Positions 1 to 7,591 of a stretch of 40,446 nt of DNA are shown here, piece by piece (position 1 is the first letter of the stretch; each line of letters begins with the position of its first letter). The stretch spans positions 1-40,446 of the forward strand of contig CAYTVR010000033.1 of the NCBI GenBank assembly GCA_964441245.1. The letters run 5' to 3'. Both the position numbers and the translations under genes were made by a program. Below the pieces are notes generated by a model. The model made no database searches. It had not been told where the DNA came from and saw only the letters and a list, made by a program, of their open reading frames with translations. The stretch is from JALZUU01 sp964441245. Its GTDB lineage: Bacteria > Bacteroidota > Bacteroidia > Chitinophagales > Saprospiraceae.

Positions 1-41
1 GAATGGCCTTCTAACGAAAATCAAAGGTAAGAAGGCCATTC
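1..41. repeat. Palindromic repeat, copy A (may be cut by window edge)
   Basis: Two perfect 12-base arms, GAATGGCCTTCT and AGAAGGCCATTC, enclose a 17-base loop beginning AACGAAAATC. The same loop and right arm recur in the two other copies at about 90-153 and 941-1003. The flanks are runs of CATTCAATTATT-type words which are themselves inverted copies of the left flank, so the whole unit folds back on itself. It looks like a non-coding interspersed palindromic repeat of this genome. Its left end may lie outside the window. Confidence 0.75.
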
Positions 42-71
42 AACATTCAATTATTCTCACTTTTATCAATT

Positions 72-197
72 TTGAATAATTGAATGAGTGAATAATTGAA
101 TAGCCCTCTAACGAAAATCGCACGTAAGGAGGCCATTCAAAATTCAATTATTCAAAATTCAATTATTCAACATTCAATTATTCCCACATTCAATCAT
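72..197. repeat. Palindromic repeat, copy B with 15-base tandem tail
   Basis: The core at 90-153 repeats the loop AACGAAAATCGCACGTA and right arm of copy A, with a degenerate left arm (AGCCCTCT). It is followed by about four imperfect 15-base tandem units of the type AATTCAATTATTCAA up to about 197. A matching TTTTGAATAATTGAATG stretch lies to its left, forming an outer inverted repeat. No coding potential is seen. This copy lies just upstream of the oxidoreductase gene, and copy C lies just downstream of it. Confidence 0.7.
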
Positions 198-221
198 TTA
201 CTCTTTAACACCAACTTTGTA

Positions 222-228
222 GTTAGGC
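222..228 (+). other. attC-like core heptamer (GTTAGGC)
   Basis: GTTAGGC matches the integron attC R' core consensus GTTRRRY. The next gene begins 44 bases later and ends in GCCTAAT (869-875), nearly the inverse heptamer. That is the order expected for one integrated gene cassette. No integrase and no complete attC is visible, so this is an inference from short motifs. Confidence 0.35.
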
Positions 229-271
229 ACAATGAATAAAACAAACCGAACTAAATAGAACAATTGAGTGC

Positions 272-874
272 ATGAAAATTCAAATAATATATTGTCATCC
301 AAGCAAAAAATCATACACCTATGAAATTCTGAATCAATTAAAAACAGTCCTGAGTAAAGAGAATTTTGAATTTGAAGTGTCAGATTTATATGAAATGAAT
401 TTTCAAACAGATATGGACGAAAAAGAATATGAACGAGAAGGATTCGCTAAAATTGAATTACCAATTTCCAATGACGTAAAAAACGAACATGAGAAAATTA
501 AGCATTCAGACTGTATAATTTTTTTATATCCAGTTTGGTGGAGTGATTGTCCAGCAAAATTAAAAGGTTGGTTCGATAGAGTTTATTCAGTTGGATATGC
601 ATATGGATACAACAAGTCAAACAATATTAAAAAGATGAATACTGTAAAATATGGATTAGTAATTTGTACAGCAGGGCATCCAAATAAATTTTTAAAAGAA
701 ATTGGAATTGCAGAAAGTATGCGGAATGTAATGATTGATGATAGGCTTGGAAAAAGATTCTCAAATAAGGAAATGATGATTTTAGGAGGTACCTTGGATA
801 AAGACAAAGTCAGACCAATTCACTCGAAGATGATCAAAACAATTGGGAAAAAAATAAAAAAATACGGTGCCTAA
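272..874 (+). CDS. NAD(P)H oxidoreductase, flavodoxin-2 fold (KefF/MdaB-like)
   Basis: The 200-residue product has the flavodoxin-2 family layout. It opens with a beta strand and P-loop-like region (IIYCHPSKKSYTYEI), followed near residue 83 by the signature YPVWWSDCPAKLKGWFDRV and then YAYG. These bind FMN/FAD in NAD(P)H:quinone oxidoreductases. It should be a soluble cytoplasmic enzyme reducing quinones or similar electrophiles with two electrons. The ATG follows a 44-base leader after GTTAGGC, and the TAA stop lies inside GCCTAAT, as in integron cassette genes. It is more A-rich in codon choice than murQ next door, which fits acquisition by transfer. The family is clear; the exact substrate is unknown. 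Confidence 0.85.
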   Translation: MKIQIIYCHPSKKSYTYEILNQLKTVLSKENFEFEVSDLYEMNFQTDMDEKEYEREGFAKIELPISNDVKNEHEKIKHSDCIIFLYPVWWSDCPAKLKGWFDRVYSVGYAYGYNKSNNIKKMNTVKYGLVICTAGHPNKFLKEIGIAESMRNVMIDDRLGKRFSNKEMMILGGTLDKDKVRPIHSKMIKTIGKKIKKYGA

Positions 875-900
875 TAATGCATACCCAGCCATAGTACGTA
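869..900 (+). other. Partial attC-like site overlapping the stop codon
   Basis: GCCTAAT at 869-875 matches the attC R'' core (RYYYAAC) with one change and contains the stop codon of the oxidoreductase gene. The following bases (AATGCATACCCAGCC) would be the outer arm of an attC stem, but the returning arm and GTTRRRY are not found before repeat copy C starts at about 911. It may be an attC site interrupted or replaced by the repeat. Confidence 0.3.
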
Positions 901-910
901 GTCATAACAA

Positions 911-1037
911 TTTGAGCAATTTTGAATAATTGAATGATAAAATAATTGAATGCCACTCTAACGAAAATCACACGTAAGAAGGCCATTCTTCAAAATTCAA
1001 TTATTCAACATTCAATTATTCCCACATTCAATCATTC
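911..1037. repeat. Palindromic repeat, copy C
   Basis: The core at 941-988 carries AACGAAAATCACACGTA and the right arm AGAAGGCCATTC. It is preceded by TTTTGAATAATTGAATG and followed by CATTCAATTATT words, closely matching copy B in order and ending in the same CCCACATTCAATCATT. Its right end supplies the last codons and the TGA stop of murQ on the minus strand (1028-1030). Confidence 0.7.
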
Positions 1038-1840
1038 CTACTCAAAATCACTTTCCTTACACTTCCATGTTTCTCTAAAAGTTTTTTAGCCTCCTCATAC
1101 TCCACCCCAATCACCTCTCGAATCATATCGATCCCGCGTTCCACCAATTTGGTATTGGTCAATTGCATGTCCACCATTTTGTTGTCTATTACCCTTCCCA
1201 AACCAATCATGATAGAAGTACTAATCATATTCAAAACCATTTTTTGTGCGGTACCTGCTTTCATTCGCGTACTTCCCGTAATCGTTTCTGGCCCGACTAC
1301 TACTTCAATAGCATGATCAGAAAAAGCAGCCATTGGCGTATCTTCATTGCAAGTAATGCATCCCGTAAGAATTCCCTCTTTTTGACATATTTTCAAAGCA
1401 TTGACCACATAAGGTGTTGTACCCGAAGCCGCGATCCCAATAACCGTATCTTTATCATCAATCTGATATTTTTGGAGATCCTGCCAAGCTTGTGTTTTGC
1501 TATCTTCTGCAAATTCAACTGCTTTTCGAATCGCTTGATCTCCTCCGGCTATTAAGCCAATAACCCAATCATCAGGCACACCAAAAGTAGGTGGACACTC
1601 TGATGCATCCAAAATACCCAAGCGACCACTAGTCCCTGCTCCAATATAAAAAAGACGACCTCCTTCTTTCATTTTAGGCAGGACCGCTGCTACCAATAAA
1701 GCAATACTCGGAATCGATTTTTCAACCTTCAAAGCAACTGACTGATCCTCTTGATTAATAATAGTCAATACTTCATGGACCGACATTTTTTCCAAATGAC
1801 GATGAGGAGAAGATTGCTCTGTTACTTTTTTCATTTTCAT
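1028..1840 (-). CDS. murQ: N-acetylmuramic acid 6-phosphate etherase
   Basis: MurQ cleaves the lactyl ether of MurNAc-6-phosphate to give GlcNAc-6-phosphate and D-lactate in cytoplasmic peptidoglycan recycling. The product is 270 residues, normal for the family. It has the SIS-domain phosphosugar motif GAGTSGRLG (about 67-75), DASECPPTF with the expected catalytic Glu (about 81), AEDS with Asp 113, and the family signature TGSTRMKAGTAQKM. I start it at MKMKKVTEQ (ATG at 1838-1840; an ATG six bases later is equally possible), because the upstream extension does not resemble the family. The extreme C-terminus (SRND) and stop are encoded by repeat copy C. No MurNAc transporter or kinase gene is adjacent. 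Confidence 0.93.
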   Translation of the reverse strand: MKMKKVTEQSSPHRHLEKMSVHEVLTIINQEDQSVALKVEKSIPSIALLVAAVLPKMKEGGRLFYIGAGTSGRLGILDASECPPTFGVPDDWVIGLIAGGDQAIRKAVEFAEDSKTQAWQDLQKYQIDDKDTVIGIAASGTTPYVVNALKICQKEGILTGCITCNEDTPMAAFSDHAIEVVVGPETITGSTRMKAGTAQKMVLNMISTSIMIGLGRVIDNKMVDMQLTNTKLVERGIDMIREVIGVEYEEAKKLLEKHGSVRKVILSRND

Positions 1841-2102
1841 AAATTTTAAAAACTTCAGGTAATTGCTGACCATCAAACAATCGCAAAGACTAAGAACCAA
1901 TATTCAATAGCAACACAGTAAAAATCTAATCCTACCAAAGGACAACCACAGGTGGATATCTGAAGAACAATAACTATCAAAAGACAAAAGAGCTTAATAT
2001 TGTCCATCTTTAAAAGAAACATTATTTAATTAGACTATCTTGTGTTATAGTTGAAGACTACAATCAACAACCTCCATTAATTTTATTACAAAATCAAGCA
2101 TA

Positions 2103-3287
2103 ATGAAAAAAACATTTCTAATTCTTTTCTTATCCATAGCTACATTTAATCTATTTGCGCAAGGCATTAATTTCTTTGGAGGGACTTTGATGGAGTTAAA
2201 AACGAAAGCCCTGCAAGAAAATAAAATCATTTTTGTCGATGCTTACACCACTTGGTGTGGCCCTTGTAAATGGATGTCTGCCAATACTTTTCCTGATAAA
2301 GAAGTCGGTAATCAATTTAATACCAATTTCATTTCTTATAAGTTTGACATGGAAAAAGGCGAAGGGCTACAATTTGCAAAAGATTATAATGTTAGAGCTT
2401 ATCCCAGTTTGGTTTTTATTGATGGAAAAGGAAATCTAGTCCATAAAGCAATAGGTGCCTTAGACGCTACAGAGTTGATCCAGCTAGGAAAAGATGCCAT
2501 GAATCCTGAAGTGCATTTGTCTAGTCTGACGGAACAATATGAAGAAGGTAGAAGGGATAATGCTTTTATTCAAAAATATTTAAATACCGCTTCAAATGCG
2601 ATGATCGATGTCAAAGAGGCCGCAGATTGGTATTTTCATACACAGTCAAAAGAAGCATTGCTGAGTGCAGAAAATTATGATTTAATCACCTCTTTTGTTC
2701 GCAATCCTAATCATCCAACTTTTAAATTTTTAGTCAACAATAAAGATACATATCAAGAAATCATGGGTAAAGATATTTCTGTTGACAGAACGATTCGTGG
2801 ACTTTACCAACAACATTTGAAAGCAGCCAGTAAAAAAGGAGAAGAGGCTTATCGAGTAGCGGTTCAAGAAATGAAAGAATCTGGATATAAAGATTCAGAT
2901 CGTATCTTGGCGGGAATCAAATTGGCTGCCTTGATCAATGGTAAAACACAAGATTGGGCACAAATTGCAGATGCAATTACGACTTATTTTGACCAACATG
3001 CGCCTGAAGATTGGCAAGGTAGAAATCGATATGCCTGGATGTATTATGAGCATCAAGACATCACCGACACAAAAATTTTAGCATCTGCTTTAGCTTGGGC
3101 TAAAAAATCTGTCGAGCTAAAACCATTGTACATGAACACCGATACTTATGCGGCTTTATTGTATAAAATGAATCGAAAAAAAGAAGGAATTGCGATCGCT
3201 AATCAAGCGATTAAATTAGCTAAGGAGTCAGGAGCGGATCCTTCAGAAACGGAAGAATTATTAGAGAAAATTAAGGCTTTAAAATGA
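2103..3287 (+). CDS. Secreted thioredoxin-fold protein with TPR-like C-terminal region
   Basis: The 394-residue product has a signal peptide ending at about residue 20 (NLFAQ). A thioredoxin-like domain spans about 25-145, with the active site WCGPCK (Cys52, Cys55), and RAYPSLVF carries the conserved cis-proline. The remainder (150-394) is helical and contains a TPR-like segment near the end (ALAWAKKSVELKPLYMNTDTYAALLY). This build is common in Bacteroidota periplasmic thioredoxin/DsbE-type proteins that reduce or shuffle disulfides. The substrate is unknown. It stands alone, with about 260 bases upstream back to murQ on the opposite strand. Confidence 0.85.
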   Translation: MKKTFLILFLSIATFNLFAQGINFFGGTLMELKTKALQENKIIFVDAYTTWCGPCKWMSANTFPDKEVGNQFNTNFISYKFDMEKGEGLQFAKDYNVRAYPSLVFIDGKGNLVHKAIGALDATELIQLGKDAMNPEVHLSSLTEQYEEGRRDNAFIQKYLNTASNAMIDVKEAADWYFHTQSKEALLSAENYDLITSFVRNPNHPTFKFLVNNKDTYQEIMGKDISVDRTIRGLYQQHLKAASKKGEEAYRVAVQEMKESGYKDSDRILAGIKLAALINGKTQDWAQIADAITTYFDQHAPEDWQGRNRYAWMYYEHQDITDTKILASALAWAKKSVELKPLYMNTDTYAALLYKMNRKKEGIAIANQAIKLAKESGADPSETEELLEKIKALK

Positions 3288-3397
3288 AAATAGTCTCTCT
3301 AAAAAGCATTAGTCATTCCGATTGTTTGGGTCTTATCAGCACTCAAATCTTCATTTGTTGTTGTTTTAAGTGATTGATTTAAAAATAAATTTTTCTT

Positions 3398-3592
3398 CTA
3401 CTCGCCTGCCTCGTCTTTTTTTGCTTTACCGATAATCAGTAAACCAATTAAGGCCAATGCGGTAGCCAATATGGCTATTTCTAATTCCCAAACACTCCCT
3501 TTCCAGGTCGACAAGTTAAGAATAACCAATAGACCTCCAATACAAGAAATTGTAGTTCCAATATTTTCAAGTTTTTTATTTTTTTCATTCAT
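3398..3592 (-). CDS. Small two-helix membrane protein, unknown function
   Basis: This 64-residue protein has a charged N-terminus (MNEKNKKLEN), then two hydrophobic segments (about 12-27 and 38-54), and ends in a charged tail (GKAKKDEAGE). I chose the ATG at 3592; an upstream in-frame TTG would add four residues. I recognise no family. It is convergent with the thioredoxin-like gene. Confidence 0.55.
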   Translation of the reverse strand: MNEKNKKLENIGTTISCIGGLLVILNLSTWKGSVWELEIAILATALALIGLLIIGKAKKDEAGE

Positions 3593-3919
3593 AATATATT
3601 CCAAGTTTGATGAAGAAAGATTGGAGACTAAAGGTACTTTATAGCCAAGTTATATTTTTATTGTAAATAATAAAAATTTATTGATCATCTTCAGCAATTA
3701 AGGAGAGAAAAGATTAATTCCAAGATTTTTTGTAAGTTTATTCCAATATCAAGATGCTTAATAAGCAGCGCCTGTTCATAAATTTAATTTCCTTTAAAAA
3801 GGAACACCTGAGGTCAGCTAAGCTATTTTTTTAAAACAAAAAAAACGAATTAACGTAAACCTAAAGAAGCCATTGATATTGATCAAAGCAGGTTGATAGA
3901 TTTATGAGTATTTATTAAA
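3593..3919 (+). other. Intergenic region upstream of the AraC-fusion gene
   Basis: No gene is seen. It contains a short perfect palindrome TTCCTTTAAAAAGGAA at 3789-3804 and three TTGAT words between about 3872 and 3900, directly before the ATG at 3920. Either could be regulatory, but no clear promoter box was found. Confidence 0.3.
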
Positions 3920-5644
3920 ATGAATTATAAAAAACCAAGTACACAATACACGAAGAGTGGTCGTATCAATCTCGCCTACCAAGTCTATGGAAGTGGTAAA
4001 CAAAAAATTGTTTATATACCTGGCTGGGTATCCAATATTGACCTGATGTGGGACAATCCTCAACTGGTCTCTTTCTTTAATGGATTAGCCAAATTTGCTA
4101 CGCTTATTTTATTTGATAAAAGAGGGACTGGTCTTTCTGATCGGATATCAGAACTATCGACCTTAGAAGAACGAATGGATGATATCCGTGCGGTGATGGA
4201 TGCGGTTGGGATCGAAAAAGCTGCACTTTTTGGTCATTCCGAAGGAGGTTCTGTTTCTGCTTTATTTGCTGCCACATACCCCATGCGTACTGAAGCCTTA
4301 ATCACTTTTGGCGTTTTTGCAAAAAGAAGATATTCCAAAGATTACCCCTGGGCTCCCACCGACCAAGAAAGACAGGTCGTCTATGATATGATAGAAAACA
4401 ATTGGGGATCGGGCGATATGAATCTAGCATCACTTGCTCCCTCGATGGCTAAAGATCAAGTATTTATGGATTGGTTGGCCCGGTATTTTAGATCAGGTGC
4501 AAGTCCTAGCGCGGCCTTAGTACTGACCAAGATGAACACACAAGTAGACATCATTGATATCTTGGATACCATAGAAGTGCCTACGCTTATGATGCAAAGA
4601 ACAAATGACATCGATGTCAAAATAGAAGAAGGTAAATTTATCCATCAAAAAATAAAAGGTTCAAAATTCATAGAATTTGATGGAGAAGATCATTTATTTT
4701 GGGTGGGGAATACTAAGGAGGTGCTACACGAAATTACTGAATTCCTAACGGGTGTTCGTCCTAAAGTAAAATATGATCGTTTACTAGCAACAATCCTATG
4801 TACTGACTTGGTGGATAGTGATGCCTTATTTTTCAAGCATGGAGAAGAAAAATGGGCAGAAATTATTGACAAATACCATTCCTTATCTAAACGGCTGATT
4901 CAACAATATCGGGGGACCATAGTTGAAAAATTTGGAGAAGGATCAATGGCTACTTTTGATGGTCCTAGTAAAGCAATTCACTGCGGTCTTGAACTCCTAG
5001 AACGAATCAAAGCTTTCGATATTCCAATTAAAATCGCTGTGCATACGGGAGAGTGTATTACCATGAGAAATGGGATTGGTGGTTTAGCCGTTCATATTAT
5101 CAAAAGGGTATATGAAAAAACACCTAGTCACGGTATTCTACTGACTCAAACGGTCAAAAATCTCCTACATGGTTCTGGTTTAGAAACGAAGGGCAAAGGA
5201 GAAATACTGATTAGCGAAATCGAGGATCCCATTCAATTGCATCAAATAATAATCAATTCAGCTGAACCAACTATATCTACTCCGCCTTACAAAAATAATT
5301 TTTCAGAAAATACGCCCCATAACCATTCTTTTCTAGAGGATGTTTTACAATGTATTGAAAATCATCTTAGTGAATCCAACTTTGCGATAGAAACCTTGTG
5401 TCTTGAATTGGGAATTAGCGAAAGACAACTTCAGCGTAAACTAAAATTAATTACGAATAAGTCACCCAACCAAATGATTCGATCGGTCCGTTTACATCGT
5501 GCCAAAGATTTTATCCTCAACAAGGAAATGAGTATCTCTGATAGTGCTTACGAAGCTGGATTTAATAGTCTCTCCTATTTTACAAAATGCTTTAAATCCG
5601 AATTTGGGATTTCACCTTCGGACCTATTGAGGGAGCAGTCTTAA
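3920..5644 (+). CDS. Alpha/beta hydrolase - class III cyclase - AraC regulator fusion
   Basis: The 574-residue product joins three domains. Residues 8-275 form an alpha/beta hydrolase with nucleophile elbow GHSEGG (Ser107), an oxyanion-side DKRGTG motif, a candidate acid Asp around 230, and His258 in GEDHLFW. Residues 286-445 form a class III adenylate/guanylate cyclase domain (LLATILCTDLVDSD ... VHTGEC ... GGLAVHIIKRV). The first metal Asp (296) and the Arg of the transition-state position (396) are present, but the second metal position reads Glu340 in KFGEGS instead of the usual Asp. Residues 470-574 form an AraC-type double helix-turn-helix (IETLCLELGISERQLQRKLK and ISDSAYEAGFNSLSYFTKCF). 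Hydrolase-cyclase pairs are known; the AraC end makes it a putative one-protein small-molecule sensor and regulator. No membrane segment. Whether it makes cAMP is uncertain. Confidence 0.88.
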   Translation: MNYKKPSTQYTKSGRINLAYQVYGSGKQKIVYIPGWVSNIDLMWDNPQLVSFFNGLAKFATLILFDKRGTGLSDRISELSTLEERMDDIRAVMDAVGIEKAALFGHSEGGSVSALFAATYPMRTEALITFGVFAKRRYSKDYPWAPTDQERQVVYDMIENNWGSGDMNLASLAPSMAKDQVFMDWLARYFRSGASPSAALVLTKMNTQVDIIDILDTIEVPTLMMQRTNDIDVKIEEGKFIHQKIKGSKFIEFDGEDHLFWVGNTKEVLHEITEFLTGVRPKVKYDRLLATILCTDLVDSDALFFKHGEEKWAEIIDKYHSLSKRLIQQYRGTIVEKFGEGSMATFDGPSKAIHCGLELLERIKAFDIPIKIAVHTGECITMRNGIGGLAVHIIKRVYEKTPSHGILLTQTVKNLLHGSGLETKGKGEILISEIEDPIQLHQIIINSAEPTISTPPYKNNFSENTPHNHSFLEDVLQCIENHLSESNFAIETLCLELGISERQLQRKLKLITNKSPNQMIRSVRLHRAKDFILNKEMSISDSAYEAGFNSLSYFTKCFKSEFGISPSDLLREQS

Positions 5645-5747
5645 AAAAAATGTTTTGCTTAAAACTTACTAACCTAACAATATATACAAAACCATTATAC
5701 TTAACAAATTACCTTCCTCCGTTTATCGTCAAGACTCCCTCACCCAA

Positions 5748-5804
5748 TGTCGGATTTGTTACAGTCATGTCGGAATTGTTATATTATTTGTCGGAATTGT
5801 TATA
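5748..5804 (+). promoter_or_regulatory. Three phased direct repeats, probable AraC-type operator
   Basis: TGTCGGATTTGTTACA (5748), TGTCGGAATTGTTATA (5768) and TGTCGGAATTGTTATA (5789) start 20 and 21 bases apart, two helical turns, so all three face the same side of the DNA. AraC-family proteins typically bind such direct repeats. The array lies 104 bases after the stop of the AraC fusion and 22 bases before a TAACTTTG box. No gene-like reading frame covers it. Confidence 0.6.
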
Positions 5805-5826
5805 ACCACCTCCCTTTATTCTCCCT

Positions 5827-5834
5827 TAACTTTG
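5827..5834 (+). promoter_or_regulatory. Bacteroidota -7 promoter box TAACTTTG
   Basis: TAACTTTG is an exact match to the Bacteroidota primary-sigma -7 consensus TAnnTTTG. No TTG -33 box lies 19-21 bases upstream; the third operator repeat ends 22 bases upstream instead. That arrangement suggests an activator-dependent promoter. Transcription would start near 5841. Confidence 0.5.
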
Positions 5835-5840
5835 TATAAG

Positions 5841-5917
5841 ATAAAATGAATAGCTTAACTGAATTATAGACTAATAAATTCTTTGATGATTAAAAGTAGC
5901 TATTCGTTTTTTCTTTT
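5841..5917 (+). ncRNA. Candidate short structured RNA or attenuator hairpin
   Basis: The left arm GAATAGCT (5848-5855) pairs with AGCTATTC (5898-5905), extendable by ACT/AGT across a two-base bulge. The next bases are GTTTTTTCTTTT (5906-5917), a terminator-like U tract. Together with the TAACTTTG box this would give an RNA of about 75 bases. It could instead be a terminator for the upstream gene. The only open frame, ATG at 5846, has seven codons. Confidence 0.3.
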
Positions 5918-6040
5918 CTACTATTAATATTTAGCCACAAAATTTCGTCGGCATAACTCGCCAATGATTTTTGTAAGGGTGACATTTCCCTTTTCCATTC
6001 TCCCAAAGATACAGGGTTAATGATTGGTAAATCTCAAAAG
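5890..6040 (-). pseudogene. Possible decayed coding remnant
   Basis: On the minus strand a protein-like 49-codon stretch (containing LGEWKREMSPLQKSLASYAD, ending KTNSYF and TAA at 5890-5892) runs downstream of a TGA. A second protein-like fragment in another frame (VDLDLSTFEIYQ) continues upstream. No start codon and no recognised family. This may be the 3' end of a gene lost by frameshifts, or chance. Confidence 0.22.
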
Positions 6041-6119
6041 TAGATAAGTCTAGATCAACAAAATTTTTCCCAACCTAACACACAAAATACTGTCGCCTAC
6101 ATTCACAATAATCATGAAG

Positions 6120-6245
6120 GGAGAAAATTGATTTAAAGCTTTCTGAACTAACAGGACGTACAGTTTTGCCTATGCACGATGAAATTCAGGATGTTTCAGG
6201 TCATCATAATTTAGATGGATCTATATTAATCGATATTATTTATTA
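6120..6245 (+). pseudogene. Possible decayed coding remnant
   Basis: On the plus strand a short stop-free stretch reads like protein (IDLKLSELTGRTVLPMHDE, then GHHNLDGSILIDIIY, TAG). It is preceded in another frame by NTVAYIHNNHEGRKLI. There is no plausible complete gene. It sits in the gene-poor 5645-6576 stretch; beyond the operator, hairpins and these fragments I see nothing else there. Confidence 0.18.
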
Positions 6246-6347
6246 GATCGACTTAAATAATGGAACATCAGGATTGAATAAAAGAATGGTTGAAATAGGT
6301 AATTGACCTATTCATTATAACACCTTATCGAAAAGTTTTGCGCAGTG

Positions 6348-6385
6348 AATGGTTTTACGAGTAATCGTAAAGCCATTGCTTTTTT
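6348..6385 (+). terminator. Rho-independent terminator-like hairpin
   Basis: AATGGTTTTACG (6348-6359) and CGTAAAGCCATT (6366-6377) form a 12-base stem with one G-U type pair and a six-base loop, followed by GCTTTTTT. On the plus strand it would end transcripts from the 5827 promoter that read through the first hairpin. Confidence 0.45.
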
Positions 6386-6576
6386 AAAGATACAAAAGAT
6401 GAATAACATTTCCAATAAAACCTAGCTATTGATCATAAATCAAGGTTCTTCGACAAACCCGGTGTTTAGAGACATTCAATAATATAATTCAACCCTTACT
6501 TTGATCGCTCTTTCATCCCATTTTAAGAATGTCCAAAGGATTTTTCATCAAAGAAGGTAAATCAATTGCCATAAAA

Positions 6577-7506
6577 CTAGACAGACAACTTTTCCATGTA
6601 AACCATACTCTCTCCTACACTTAGCATGGGATCTGGAGAATGATCTTGTTCTACAAAACAATGTTTGATCTTTGCTTTTTCTGCAATTTTGATAATCGCT
6701 GGTAAGTCGACCACTCCATTTCCTAATTCTTTAAAAGCTGTTTCAGGGACTTGACCTTCATCAAAAATAACGGGAATATCTGCCAGTTTATCTTTTAGAT
6801 GAAGTAAGCCAATTCGATCCGAAATTCGATCAGTTAATTGGACAGGATCATAGCCTCCCATGCTGGCCCAAAAAACATCTAATTCAAATTGAACGGCCTT
6901 GGGATCTAGGCGATTGATTAAAATTTCAAAAGGTACTTCTCCTTCAATCGGTCCAAACTCAAAGGAATGATTATGATAACACAATTGAATGCCCGCCTCC
7001 TTTGCTTTCCTACCTGCTTCGTTGAGTTCATCACAGCGTTGTTTCCAATGATCCAAGGTATCTCTTTCTCCTTTCATTAGATAACCAAAAACCAAATGAC
7101 TCAAACCTGCTTTTTGTGCATCCTCCAAAATTTTCTCAAAAGAAAAAGTTTGATCTTTTTCATGCGGCACTAAGTCCCAATTTCCCGTAAGGGTCGTCCA
7201 CAACATAAATGAACTATTGACTTTCAAACCCAGATCATCAGCTATTGGTTTTAATTTTTCAATCTGACGAGTGTCCATTAACTCTACTTGTTGATAGCCC
7301 ATCTCCGCCAATGCTTTTAAGGTTCCTGCTGGATCTTTTTCAATTTGATTTCTGACTGACCATAATTGTAAACCTATAGAATCCAAATAAGGACTTTTAC
7401 TATCGAACATACATTGAATATTTGAAAGAGATAAAAAAGATAATCCGGCTCCTGCCCAACTTGTGTTTTTTAGAAATTTTCTACGAGAATTTGATCTTGG
7501 TTCCAT
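6577..7506 (-). CDS. Sugar phosphate isomerase/epimerase-like protein, Tat-exported
   Basis: The protein (309 residues from ATG 7504-7506) belongs to the xylose isomerase-like TIM-barrel family (AP endonuclease 2 superfamily). Recognisable segments are GLQLWSVRNQI, YHNHSFEF, ELDVFWASMGGYDP, LLHLKDK and FVEQDHSPDP, with the metal-ligand Glu, Asp, His and Glu positions in the expected order. The N-terminus SRRKFLKNT is a twin-arginine motif, and Cys32 (LSNIQC) may be a lipid attachment site. An upstream ATG at 7548 would bury the Tat motif deeper, so I prefer 7506. Relatives act on keto-sugars or inositols; the substrate here is not shown. The 930-base stretch downstream holds no gene. Confidence 0.85.
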   Translation of the reverse strand: MEPRSNSRRKFLKNTSWAGAGLSFLSLSNIQCMFDSKSPYLDSIGLQLWSVRNQIEKDPAGTLKALAEMGYQQVELMDTRQIEKLKPIADDLGLKVNSSFMLWTTLTGNWDLVPHEKDQTFSFEKILEDAQKAGLSHLVFGYLMKGERDTLDHWKQRCDELNEAGRKAKEAGIQLCYHNHSFEFGPIEGEVPFEILINRLDPKAVQFELDVFWASMGGYDPVQLTDRISDRIGLLHLKDKLADIPVIFDEGQVPETAFKELGNGVVDLPAIIKIAEKAKIKHCFVEQDHSPDPMLSVGESMVYMEKLSV

Positions 7507-7591
7507 GTATTTTTTTTCATCGAAAATATAATTCATCCTAATTTTCATTTAGCATTAAAGTATTTTAGATTGACAATTCCTATAGTGAAAA

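Noticed and set aside
139..197. Short regularly spaced repeats that could suggest a CRISPR array
   Set aside because: The 15-base units are directly adjacent with no unique spacers and are AT-rich; they belong to the palindromic repeat.
1163..1555. A 130-residue open frame opposite murQ
   Set aside because: Composition is that of an antisense frame and murQ is unmistakable.
5748..5804. Three repeats as a mini CRISPR or iteron origin
   Set aside because: Only 16-base units with 4-5 base gaps, no cas or rep gene; an operator before a promoter fits better.
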